From Spirochaetaceae bacterium (GTDB lineage Bacteria > Spirochaetota > Spirochaetia > Treponematales > Breznakiellaceae), in the NCBI GenBank assembly GCA_031255655.1, contig JAIRSB010000004.1, positions 1-8,413 of the forward strand: DNA of 8,413 nt, given 5' to 3'. Both the position numbers and the translations under genes were made by a program. Numbering within the stretch: the first letter of the stretch is position 1; every line of letters begins with the position of its first letter. This document shows positions 1 to 6,275 of this stretch, piece after piece. A model generated the notes under the pieces. The model was not told where the DNA came from. It saw only the letters and a program-made list of their open reading frames with translations, and did not search any database.

Positions 1-95
1 TAGAGAAAGATTGGGCAAACATGAAATGTGCATTGCGTGATACCGCACCTGCTTGTGATTTACTTCAGACTGCTGTTTATAATTATTGGTGTTAG
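1..95 (+). pseudogene. C-terminal end of an IS630-family transposase (partial at window edge)
   Basis: Reading from base 3, and using bases 1-2 as the end of a split codon, gives an uninterrupted tail beginning E-K-D-W-A-N-M-K and ending A-V-Y-N-Y-W-C before a TAG at 93-95. This resembles the end of the DDE domain of IS630-family transposases, where an N-P-I-E motif carries the last catalytic acidic residue. The Glu at bases 3-5 is probably that residue. The family enzyme cuts and pastes the element into TA dinucleotides. The rest of the gene lies to the left of the window, so I cannot tell whether this copy is intact. The recognition comes from a short stretch of about 30 residues. The alternative is a chance open frame, which the good family-like pattern makes less likely. 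Confidence 0.6.
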
Positions 96-97
96 GT

Positions 98-119
98 ATT
101 CTAAAGTAGAATGACTATA
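98..119. repeat. Candidate right terminus of the IS630-type element
   Basis: Three bases after the transposase stop codon there is a perfect 6-bp inverted repeat with a 3-base spacer (ATTCTA at 98-103, TAGAAT at 107-112). It is followed by ACTATA at 114-119. Read on the other strand the tip is TATAGT, the same six bases found at 484-489 before the second IS630 fragment. IS630 elements insert at TA, so a TA-bounded tip fits. The boundary is inferred only from this similarity and from its position just past the stop codon. Confidence 0.35.
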
Positions 120-214
120 TCAAAAAATATAAAAAGTTTAAGTGTGAGTAGTGTACAGGCACAGCAATTCTCATTTTAGAAATTTTTTACATGAAGAAAG
201 ACCGAAAATAACGA

Positions 215-220
215 TATAAT
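215..220 (+). promoter_or_regulatory. Possible -10 box upstream of the zinc-ribbon fragment
   Basis: A perfect TATAAT lies 28 bases before the ATG at 249 in an AT-rich stretch. No good -35 hexamer is found at 16-18 bases spacing; the nearest is TTTACA at 186-191, with 23 bases between. Bases 96-248 hold no other gene that I can see. In this AT-rich sequence the box could be chance. Confidence 0.22.
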
Positions 221-248
221 TGATTTTGTTTAGTGCACGGATCAAGTC

Positions 249-488
249 ATGGAAACACTTGAGAAAATGAAAAGAGAGGAGGGACAAAAGCCCACTGACT
301 GTCCGTATTGCCATGAGTGGAGAACCGTACGGAACGGGCACCGGCATGATAAGCCGCAGTATCTTTGCCGGGAATGCGGGAAGAGTTTCGTGCGGACGAC
401 CGGGACGGCGCTGTATAACTCGTACTGCGGCGAAGTGGTCTGGAAATGCTATTACCTACCTGCGTACATCGGAGGACTACTTATATAG
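249..488 (+). pseudogene. Zinc-ribbon N-terminal fragment of a transposase (IS1595/ISXO2-like)
   Basis: The 79-residue frame has two C-x-x-C pairs, C18/C21 and C40/C43, in the pattern C-P-Y-C ... N-G-H-R ... Q-Y-L-C-R-E-C-G-K-S-F, followed by T-T-G-T and V-W-K. This is the DNA-binding zinc ribbon found at the start of IS1595/ISXO2-type transposases. IS1 InsA has a comparable ribbon but a different sequence after it. The whole catalytic domain, normally 200 residues or more, is missing. Similarity stops around residue 66, and the last residues read into TATAGT at 484-489, the proposed left end of an IS630 element. The frame is therefore probably a stump cut by a later insertion. ATG 249 has only a weak ribosome site (GGA 7-9 bases upstream). 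The fragment could still express a small DNA-binding peptide, but nothing shows that it does. Confidence 0.6.
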
Positions 489-511
489 TGCTTGCATTAA
501 TAAGTATTAAT
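484..511. repeat. Candidate left terminus of an IS630-type element with AT palindrome
   Basis: TATAGT at 484-489 matches the proposed right-end tip near 114-119 in inverse orientation. It is followed by a perfect palindrome, ATTAATA at 496-502 and TATTAAT at 505-511 with a 2-base centre. That resembles the smaller ATTCTA/TAGAAT repeat at the other end. The position, about 50 bases before the IS630 N-terminal reading frame, is where a left terminus should lie. The palindrome could form an AT-only hairpin followed by a T run, but it is too weak to call a terminator. Confidence 0.35.
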
Positions 512-540
512 TTTTCATAAAAACATCCGACGAGGTCAAT

Positions 541-690
541 ATAGCATATAGTGCGGATTACCGAAAAGCAGCGATTGCTTTCAAGCAAGCCGGACACACA
601 TTCAAAATAACGCCCCGAACTTATTATCAGTGGTTGAAATATTGGAGACAAGTGGCAGCGTCAAGACCGAAATCAACATTCGGTACTTGA
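541..690 (+). pseudogene. N-terminal fragment of an IS630-family transposase, start codon lost
   Basis: The frame reads (I)-A-Y-S-A-D-Y-R-K-A-A-I-A-F-K-Q-A-G-H-T-F-K, then I-T-P-R-T-Y-Y-Q-W-L-K-Y-W, and stops at TGA 688-690. This is the helix-turn-helix start of IS630-type transposases, which normally open M-A-Y-S. Here the first codon is ATA (541-543), while a good ribosome site, GAGGT at 533-537, still lies just upstream, so the ATG seems to have mutated. Family members usually have several more residues between G-H-T-F-K and the T-Y-Y-x-W helix, so a small in-frame deletion is also likely. The DDE catalytic domain is absent and the frame stops after 49 residues. It cannot encode an active enzyme. 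It may belong to the same IS family as the tail at 1-95, but the two pieces do not overlap and cannot be compared. Confidence 0.68.
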
Positions 691-738
691 CTATGTTTCC
701 CCTCTTAAATGTCATCTTCGGGATCAGCCATAATCCGC

Positions 739-767
739 TTAACTATTCACGTAAATCAGCTTATAAT
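739..767 (+). promoter_or_regulatory. Sigma70-like promoter for the CapD-type gene
   Basis: TTAACT (739-744) and a perfect TATAAT (762-767) are separated by exactly 17 bases. Transcription would be expected to begin 7-8 bases after the -10 box, at about 774-775, which is the first base of the ATG at 775. No Shine-Dalgarno sequence precedes that ATG. The promoter lies between the IS remnants and the gene. It was identified by consensus match only. Confidence 0.55.
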
Positions 768-774
768 CAGCGGG

Positions 775-2262
775 ATGGCTGCAAAGAAATCACGCCGTTT
801 ATACATTATTGGAGCCGGCTTTGCCGGACGCGCACTGGCTAACGAAATACGAAGCAAGGCGGTATTCGGGGAAGTCGTAGCGTTTCTCGACGACGACCGT
901 GAAAAAATCGGGTGCAGCGTTGACGGCGTTCCGGTTTTGGGCCCGATACGCGATGTAGCGCGTCTGCTGCGGCGAAAAAGCGCGGACGAAGCGGTTATCG
1001 CCATGCCGGCGGTGTCTGGCGAGTATTTGCGGGAACTATACGATATACTCAAAAATGCTGGTTTCGAGCGCATCCGCATACTGCCCGGCATATCGCAGAT
1101 TGTCGAAGGGGATGCGCACCTGATACAAACCCGCTCAATCAACCTGCAAGACCTGCTAGGGCGCACTCCGGTCGCCATCAATCTAAAAGAAAGTCTAGCT
1201 TATCTGCGTGGCAGGCGTGTGCTGGTTACAGGCGCGGGCGGCTCGATTGGTGGCGAACTGTGCCGGCAACTGCTTTCAGGCGGGGTTGAGCGTCTTTATC
1301 TTTTCGGACATGGCGAGAATTCCATTTACCAAATTGACCGCGAGTTGCGTTCACTGCGCGACGAGGGGGTGGGCGAGAAAACATCGCTTGTTCCGGTAAT
1401 CGGAGACCTGAAAGACCGCGAATACATGGACTATATCATTGGTAAACTCAAGGCGGAAGCCGTTTTTCATGCCGCCGCGTACAAACATGTTCCTCTCATG
1501 GAAGAAAATCCGGTCGCGGCAATCGAAAATAACTTTTTGGGAACAGACAACATCATTCACGCCGCGCGAAAGCACGGCGTAAAACGCTTTGTTCTGGTCA
1601 GCACGGATAAAGCCGTCGAGCCGGTGTCTGTTTACGGGGTTTCAAAATATTTGTGCGAACGCCTTGTGCTGGACGCGGCACGGGCATCTCCCGCTGGGCG
1701 CACCTCGAATTTCATGGTTGTACGTTTTGGTAACGTGCTAGGCTCACGCGGTTCCATAGTGCCGCTCTTTCAAAAACAAATCGAAAAGGGCGGGCCGGTT
1801 ACGATTACGCATCCCGCCATGAAACGCTGGTTCATGACTATACCGGAAGCCTGCTCACTCGTGCTAAAAGCAGGCGGGGTTGGTGAAAACGGCGCGCTTT
1901 ACCTGCTGGATATGGGCGAGCCGGTTTCTATACGCGACGTCGCGGAGCAGATGATACGTTTCTACGGCTACGAACCCGGAATTGATATAAAGATTGAGAT
2001 TGTCGGCCTGCGTCCGGGAGAGCGATTGGGCGAAAGTCTTTGGGCTGATTTTGAAAAACCGGTAGATACGCCAGCAGAGCGAATAAAAAAAATCGAACGC
2101 CGCGCCGCGCCGGAGATAGACCTGCCTGCTCTGACAAAAAAATTGCTGCCGGTATGCCGGTTTGACCCGGAGCGTCTGGATAGTTACCGAAACGCAAAAA
2201 AACTCAAGGCCATTCTTCACGAGGCGCTGCCGAACTTGCCGGACGGTTTCTCCGGCGCGTAG
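775..2262 (+). CDS. FlaA1/CapD-type nucleotide-sugar 4,6-dehydratase/epimerase lacking the membrane domain
   Basis: The 495-residue protein probably acts on UDP-N-acetylhexosamines in surface-glycan synthesis. An N-terminal Rossmann domain has G13-A-G-F-A-G18 and the V-A-F-L-D-D-D pattern of the domain next to the membrane part in CapD/PglF/WbpM proteins. A second, catalytic SDR-type domain starts at about residue 145 with T152-G-A-G-G-S-I-G159. It continues with S276-T-D-K279 and Y287-G-V-S-K291, giving a Tyr-Lys active site as in FlaA1; some large relatives have Met in place of Tyr. Full-length CapD/PglF proteins run to about 600 residues or more, with about four membrane helices first. None are seen here, so the enzyme should be cytosolic. 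I chose ATG 775 over ATG 709 because the family pattern begins at residue 9 and the promoter overlaps the intervening 22 codons. It converges on the TPR gene, with 51 bases between. The exact substrate cannot be read from the sequence. Confidence 0.85.
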   Translation: MAAKKSRRLYIIGAGFAGRALANEIRSKAVFGEVVAFLDDDREKIGCSVDGVPVLGPIRDVARLLRRKSADEAVIAMPAVSGEYLRELYDILKNAGFERIRILPGISQIVEGDAHLIQTRSINLQDLLGRTPVAINLKESLAYLRGRRVLVTGAGGSIGGELCRQLLSGGVERLYLFGHGENSIYQIDRELRSLRDEGVGEKTSLVPVIGDLKDREYMDYIIGKLKAEAVFHAAAYKHVPLMEENPVAAIENNFLGTDNIIHAARKHGVKRFVLVSTDKAVEPVSVYGVSKYLCERLVLDAARASPAGRTSNFMVVRFGNVLGSRGSIVPLFQKQIEKGGPVTITHPAMKRWFMTIPEACSLVLKAGGVGENGALYLLDMGEPVSIRDVAEQMIRFYGYEPGIDIKIEIVGLRPGERLGESLWADFEKPVDTPAERIKKIERRAAPEIDLPALTKKLLPVCRFDPERLDSYRNAKKLKAILHEALPNLPDGFSGA

Positions 2263-2313
2263 GCGCGGACAATGTCCGGTATTCACGCAAACTAAACGTC
2301 CACTGCCGACGGA

Positions 2314-2979
2314 TTACGCGCTTTCGCGCCGCGTCCGTTCGAGTCCTTCGCCCGCCTGGACATATCCGGGGTCAATTCTAAGGGCGCGTTCGTAGGCTTG
2401 ACGGGCGAATTCACGATAGCCCGCTGCTTCCCGCGCCGAACCCAGCCTGTACCACCACAGCGCCAAATGCGGCGTTAAATTGACAGCCGTCGTGTACGCG
2501 ATATCCGCGTAATTATATTTTTTCTGGAAACGGTATATTTCCCCAATAAAAAAATACGCCACCGAGGTTCGGTCGCCGTTCGGAACGTTGGCTATATACC
2601 TCTGCATACAACGAAGCGAAGCGGCAAAATCATTCAAATAAAAATACGCCTCGCCCATAGTTTCTATGACGCGGTAATCCCGTTGTATGTTAAGAGCCTC
2701 GTTTCCGCGTAATATAACTTCGGCGTATTTATTCTGCCGCTGCAATGCCCATGTTAAAACGGCGTATGTATCCATTGTAGCAGCTCCGGTGCTAATTTCA
2801 TTAAGGCATATGTTTACTGCTTCCTGATACTTGGCGTTGGATTCCGCGGCACGTCCCTGACTTTCAAGTTCGCGCCCCGTCCGGTAACTTTCCATCGCGT
2901 CCGGTTTCACCTGCGAAAAAGCAATTTGAGCGGACACGGCAAACAGTATCGCCAATATTATTCTGGTATTTACACACAT
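2314..2979 (-). CDS. Secreted tetratricopeptide-repeat protein
   Basis: The 221-residue protein starts with a basic-hydrophobic leader (M-C-V-N-T-R then I-I-L-A-I-L-F-A-V) and a plausible signal-peptidase site after A20-F-S22. The mature part would then lie in the periplasm or be anchored outside the cytoplasm. There is no lipobox. The rest is helical with about five TPR units, roughly residues 29-62, 70-103, 104-137, 138-171 and 172-205. The last is clearest, ending Y-E-R-A-L-R-I-D-P. TPRs mediate protein binding, and no catalytic motif is present, so the partner is unknown. ATG 2979 was preferred to an in-frame ATG at 3060, because the longer form would run through the end of xseB and bury the signal peptide. 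A weak ribosome site (GGTGA) lies 10 bases upstream. It is the last gene of the - strand block, 22 bases after xseB. No strong terminator follows; two short hairpins (2238-2256 and 2266-2278) lack a T run. Confidence 0.8.
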   Translation of the reverse strand: MCVNTRIILAILFAVSAQIAFSQVKPDAMESYRTGRELESQGRAAESNAKYQEAVNICLNEISTGAATMDTYAVLTWALQRQNKYAEVILRGNEALNIQRDYRVIETMGEAYFYLNDFAASLRCMQRYIANVPNGDRTSVAYFFIGEIYRFQKKYNYADIAYTTAVNLTPHLALWWYRLGSAREAAGYREFARQAYERALRIDPGYVQAGEGLERTRRESA

Positions 2980-3001
2980 AATATTATTGTCACCATCCGG
3001 C

Positions 3002-3232
3002 CTATACTCCAAATAATTCCAATTCAGGTTTTTCAACATTCCCCGTGCCAACATCGCCATTTATAAGAATTTCAATCCTGCTTTCTATCTTTTCCAACTC
3101 TTTTTCCAGCGTTCGGGCGAGCTTGATTCCTTCCTCGAAAGCGGCAAGAGCCTCGTTCAACGGAACATCGCTTTTGCGTACCTGTTCGCCAAGTTTTTCA
3201 AGACGTTCCAGCCGTTCCTCAAAATTTTTCAT
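3002..3232 (-). CDS. xseB: Exodeoxyribonuclease VII small subunit
   Basis: The 76-residue protein is a helical, highly charged chain opening M-K-N-F-E-E-R-L-E-R-L-E-K-L. It contains the family core L-N-E-A-L-A-A-F-E-E-G-I-K-L (residues about 25-38), followed by a second charged helix and a short acidic tail ending E-L-F-G-V. XseB proteins are about 80 residues and bind several per XseA to form exonuclease VII, which degrades single-stranded DNA into oligonucleotides in the cytoplasm. ATG 3232 is favoured over an upstream in-frame ATG at 3337, because a near-ideal ribosome site GGAGGAGA (3238-3245) lies 5 bases before it and the upstream residues are unlike the family. The gene begins 16 bases after holA ends. 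The large subunit xseA is not in the window. Confidence 0.88.
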   Translation of the reverse strand: MKNFEERLERLEKLGEQVRKSDVPLNEALAAFEEGIKLARTLEKELEKIESRIEILINGDVGTGNVEKPELELFGV

Positions 3233-3248
3233 GACAGTCTCCTCCGCG

Positions 3249-4226
3249 TCAACGTTTTTTAAGACTCCATAGCTTGTATAAATATAGATGCAAAAGGATA
3301 TGTTCGACAATCGTTCCGCCCGCACGCGTGCTGACATCGTATTCTGCGCAAATCGCTATACAACGTCCGACGGCATCCAAACCGAAAGTGCGGACGGCGT
3401 TAGCATAGTCCTTTTTGCTCTTCGCTGTGGAAACACCGATTTTTTTAAGTTCGAAGTCGGAAAGTGTCCCGCGTTCTGCAAGCTCACAGTAGTCGCGAAA
3501 ACGTTTGAAACACCATGTAAGACCGGCGATAATAGCGACAGGAGTTTCCTGCCCCGCAAGCAGCATGTTTACGATTTCGATGCTTTTTGACAAATTACCG
3601 GTAGCAATGGCGGAAAAAAGCGTGAAGGCGGATTCGCTTCGCGTATGCGAAAGCCATTTTTCAACTTCGTCAGCGTTGATTGGCGCGGCGCGTCCTTTTC
3701 CGGCAAACAGCGTCAAACGTGAGCACTCGCGCCGCAAAGCGTCCGTGTTATTTTCTACCAGTTCAAGAATCGCATCTACAGCGTCACTATCAATAGAAAA
3801 ACCTTCACGGCGAAAGTACGAGCGCACCCATTCTGGCTTTTTATTATCAAACAATTCCCAGAAAATACGTTTGTAATCTTTTGTAACAGCGTTTTCTATA
3901 ATGCGGTCTACGCTTGCCGCGTCTGAAATAAGAATCAAAGTTGTATTATCGGTGGGAGATTTTATATACGCTGCAAGAGCCGCGGTATCGTCTTTTTTTT
4001 TCAGCACGTCGATGTTTTTAATGAGTATCAGACGAGCATCCGAAAACAATGATCCGTTCAATAAAAAAGAATTGATTTCGGCGGCAGGCGTATCTCCGGC
4101 GTAAAAAGAAGTTTCTTCCGGCGTCGCGCCGTATTTCTTTGTCATCTCTCCGCGTAAACGCTCAATCGCGTCCAGCTTCTCTCCCAATTCGGGACCTGTA
4201 AACAAAAAAGTTTCGCCTTTGGACAT
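3249..4226 (-). CDS. holA: DNA polymerase III subunit delta
   Basis: The 325-residue protein matches the clamp-loader delta subunit, which opens the sliding clamp so that it can be loaded on primed DNA. Visible family features are the start F-L-F-T-G-P-E at residues 7-13 and the block S-F-L-L-N-G-S-L-F-S-D-A-R-L-I-L-I at about 53-69, typical of the AAA-like domain I. The helical linker has N-N-T-D-A-L-R-R-E, with a helical C-terminal domain after it. As usual for delta there is no working Walker A motif. Length is close to the family's roughly 340 residues. ATG 4226 was chosen because upstream residues from 4289 would overlap lexA and are not family-like. It begins 8 bases after the lexA TGA and has no visible ribosome site, so its translation is probably coupled to lexA. 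Confidence 0.88.
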   Translation of the reverse strand: MSKGETFLFTGPELGEKLDAIERLRGEMTKKYGATPEETSFYAGDTPAAEINSFLLNGSLFSDARLILIKNIDVLKKKDDTAALAAYIKSPTDNTTLILISDAASVDRIIENAVTKDYKRIFWELFDNKKPEWVRSYFRREGFSIDSDAVDAILELVENNTDALRRECSRLTLFAGKGRAAPINADEVEKWLSHTRSESAFTLFSAIATGNLSKSIEIVNMLLAGQETPVAIIAGLTWCFKRFRDYCELAERGTLSDFELKKIGVSTAKSKKDYANAVRTFGLDAVGRCIAICAEYDVSTRAGGTIVEHILLHLYLYKLWSLKKR

Positions 4227-4234
4227 AATAAAAA

Positions 4235-4846
4235 TCAGTAAGAGCGTATCACGCAGGCAAGATGCCCCTCTATGCGGACATCGTTGCAATAAATAGGATA
4301 GTAAGCCGGATTTTCCGACTGTAATTTTATATTTTTATTTCGCTTAAAAAATCTTTTTAGAATATATCCGTCGTTAATTACCGCCACGACAATATCGCCG
4401 TTTTTGGCTGTTTCAGATTTTTCCACTATCGCGGTATCACCGTCCATAACGCCCGCTCCTTTCATTGAATCCCCGCGCACGATAAGCGCGAAATAATGTT
4501 TTTGTTTTTTTAATAATGAATAATGCACACGTATACTGCCTAAATAGTTTTCATGTGAAAGCATGCTAGGCCCTGCCGTGACTTCACCCAATATGGGTAT
4601 GTCATGAAAGCCGTTGTTTTCTCCGTCCTCATATTCGGAGTTAATAATCTCCATAGTACGGGAAGTTTTATCGCGCATCTTAAGTTTCTGTTTCTTTTTT
4701 AACGCCGAAACATGATCGTATGCGGCTTTAACGGTAATTTCAAAATATTCGGCAATCTGCCTGAATGTGGGCGGATAATTATTTTCATTTATAAACCGCG
4801 CTATAAAATTCAGTACACGCTTCTGACGTTCCGTTAATTCCTTCAT
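4235..4846 (-). CDS. lexA: LexA repressor, SOS regulator and self-cleaving peptidase
   Basis: The 203-residue protein is almost the same length as E. coli LexA (202). A winged-helix DNA-binding domain occupies about residues 1-65, with L-T-E-R-Q-K-R-V-L-N-F-I at the start and Y-P-P-T-F-R-Q-I-A at 24-32. The linker leads to the Ala91-Gly92 cleavage site in the context I-L-G-E-V-T-A-G. The S24-type catalytic pair is present: Ser127 in R-G-D-S-M and Lys164 in Y-I-L-K-R-F-F. So both self-cleavage and repression look intact. LexA represses DNA-damage genes until RecA filaments trigger cleavage. The recognition helix T-V-K-A-A-Y-D-H-V differs from the E. coli one, so the operator is not predictable. 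The ribosome site AAGGAGA (4861-4867) is 14-15 bases from ATG 4846, longer than usual. The gene follows ntrX by 27 bases in the same frame. Confidence 0.93.
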   Translation of the reverse strand: MKELTERQKRVLNFIARFINENNYPPTFRQIAEYFEITVKAAYDHVSALKKKQKLKMRDKTSRTMEIINSEYEDGENNGFHDIPILGEVTAGPSMLSHENYLGSIRVHYSLLKKQKHYFALIVRGDSMKGAGVMDGDTAIVEKSETAKNGDIVVAVINDGYILKRFFKRNKNIKLQSENPAYYPIYCNDVRIEGHLACVIRSY

Positions 4847-4860
4847 AATGATTTCTATTG

Positions 4861-4867
4861 TCTCCTT
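4861..4867 (-). promoter_or_regulatory. Distant Shine-Dalgarno of lexA
   Basis: On the - strand AAGGAGA is the only purine-rich ribosome site upstream of the lexA ATG at 4846. From the GGAG core to the ATG there are 15 bases, against the usual 5-9. No in-frame ATG, GTG or TTG lies nearer; only ATA, ATC and ATT codons do. The start is still placed at the ATG because the LexA family begins there. Poor spacing would keep LexA synthesis low. Confidence 0.5.
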
Positions 4868-4873
4868 TTGCTT

Positions 4874-6259
4874 CTATATTTTTTTTTCAATGCCTAACTT
4901 GCGTAGTTTTGCGTGCAAATTTCCAGGATACATCCCGATAGCTTCCGCTGCGCGAGACATTACATAATCATTTTTTTTAAGCTGATATTCCAGATAACGC
5001 TTTTCAAACAATTCTTTTGCCAAACTATAAGACGATTCCAGTATATCAGCTCCCAGCGAATTTTGACAAGAGGCAGTTTTATTATTTTCATTTCGCGATT
5101 TTCCACTCTTATCCGGAAAAAATAAATTTATTAGAGCATCGCGCCCTATATTATCGTCGTCGCAGAGAACAGCTATGCGCTCTGCCAAGTTTTTCAGTTC
5201 ACGCACATTGCCCGGCCATGGATATTCTTTAAGATACGTGCGCGCGTCCTCATCAAATGTAAAAACGCGCGCTCCGGCCTCGCGCAGGAAATGGTGCAGC
5301 AAAGGTTCGATATCATCCTGACGTTCGCGCAGCGCGCTCATGTGCACCGGTATAACATTCAGGCGGAAAAATAAATCCTGCCGGAACAAACCTTTATCGC
5401 AGGCCTCTTCCAGATTTTTATTTGTAGCGCTGACTATGCGTACATCAACCGGAATACTTTTTTCACTGCCCACGCGTTCTATCTTTTGTTCCTGAATAGC
5501 ACGAAGAACTTTAGCCTGCGCGGTCAGCGACATATCGCCTATCTCGTCAAGAAAAAGCGTGCCTCCGGACGCTAACTCGAAACGCCCTCGCCGCCGCGAG
5601 GCCGCATCTGTGAACGCACCTTTTTCATGCCCGAACAATTCACTTTCAATCAAGCTGTCTGGTATTGCGGCGCAGTTTACTTCCACAAACGGAGCGTTTG
5701 CCCGCGAGGAAAGTTTGTGTACGGCGCGGGCAACTAACTCCTTGCCACTGCCATTTTCACCCGTTATCAATATGCGGGCGTTGCTGGCCGCCGCTTGTTT
5801 TATCAGGGCGCGTATTTGTTCTATTTGCGGACTTACACCTATCAACTCATTTTCTATGTTTGAGCCACGCTTTAACGCGGCGTTTTCTTCTCTTAGTCTT
5901 ACAAGAGAAAGTGCGTTTCTGCAAACAGTCAGAAGTTTGTCGATTGAAAGCGGCTTTTCTAGATAATCGAAAGCTCCTAACTTGACCGCTTTAACCGCCG
6001 TGTCAATGTTGGCGTGTCCTGATATTACTATTACCTCAGTCTCCGGCCAGAGCGCGCGTATTTTTTCGAGAGCTTCTATTCCGCCCATTTTTGGCAGCAG
6101 CACATCGAGTATGACTATTGATATTTCATTTTGTGACAGTAATTCTATTCCTAAAACAGCGTCTTCCGCAGTATAGGTTTCATAACCTTCATCTCCCATG
6201 ATTTCAGATATGGTTGTCCGTATCGTCCGCTCATCGTCTATAATTAAAATTTTATGCAT
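4874..6259 (-). CDS. NtrX/NtrC-family response regulator (sigma54 AAA+ type)
   Basis: The 461-residue cytoplasmic DNA-binding regulator has three domains. The receiver (about 1-120) has D8, D9, phospho-acceptor D52, S80 and K102. The AAA+ domain (about 138-365) has Walker A G167-E-N-G-S-G-K-E174, Walker B with D238-E239, candidate arginine fingers R293 and R299, and W-P-G-N-V-R-E-L at 348-355. The Fis-type helix-turn-helix runs over about 412-458 and ends G-N-L-H-A-K-L-R-K-L-G-I. The loop that contacts sigma54, normally GAFTGA, reads G214-A-F-T-D-A219. The NtrY-like partner upstream and the C-terminal helix favour NtrX over NtrC or AtoC, but the name is not certain. A good ribosome site, AGGAG (6264-6268), is 4 bases from ATG 6259. 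The C-terminal end contains an A9 run and stops at TAG, in the same frame as lexA. Confidence 0.9.
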   Translation of the reverse strand: MHKILIIDDERTIRTTISEIMGDEGYETYTAEDAVLGIELLSQNEISIVILDVLLPKMGGIEALEKIRALWPETEVIVISGHANIDTAVKAVKLGAFDYLEKPLSIDKLLTVCRNALSLVRLREENAALKRGSNIENELIGVSPQIEQIRALIKQAAASNARILITGENGSGKELVARAVHKLSSRANAPFVEVNCAAIPDSLIESELFGHEKGAFTDAASRRRGRFELASGGTLFLDEIGDMSLTAQAKVLRAIQEQKIERVGSEKSIPVDVRIVSATNKNLEEACDKGLFRQDLFFRLNVIPVHMSALRERQDDIEPLLHHFLREAGARVFTFDEDARTYLKEYPWPGNVRELKNLAERIAVLCDDDNIGRDALINLFFPDKSGKSRNENNKTASCQNSLGADILESSYSLAKELFEKRYLEYQLKKNDYVMSRAAEAIGMYPGNLHAKLRKLGIEKKI

Positions 6260-6275
6260 ATCACTCCTGTCATAT

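Noticed and set aside
709..774. Upstream ATG (709) adding 22 residues to the CapD-type protein
   Set aside because: The added residues are not family-like, a TAA lies directly before the ATG, there is no ribosome site, and the strong promoter overlaps these codons.
756..1181. 141-codon open frame on the - strand inside the CapD-type gene
   Set aside because: It is antisense to a well-supported domain, rich in Ser/Arg as shadow frames are, and has no family resemblance.
2238..2278. Two hairpins (GCCGGA/TCCGGC and CGGAC/GTCCG) between the convergent genes as a bidirectional terminator
   Set aside because: Neither is followed by a T run on either strand, and the first lies inside the end of the sugar-enzyme gene.
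1864..2286. 140-codon open frame on the - strand at the end of the CapD-type gene
   Set aside because: Shadow of the catalytic domain; its composition is not protein-like and it has no ribosome site.
3249..4289. Longer HolA start at 4289
   Set aside because: It would overlap lexA by 55 bases, and the extra 21 residues are not HolA-like; ATG 4226 precedes the family motif directly.
5559..5985. Two overlapping open frames on the + strand opposite the regulator gene
   Set aside because: Both are antisense shadows of the AAA+ domain.
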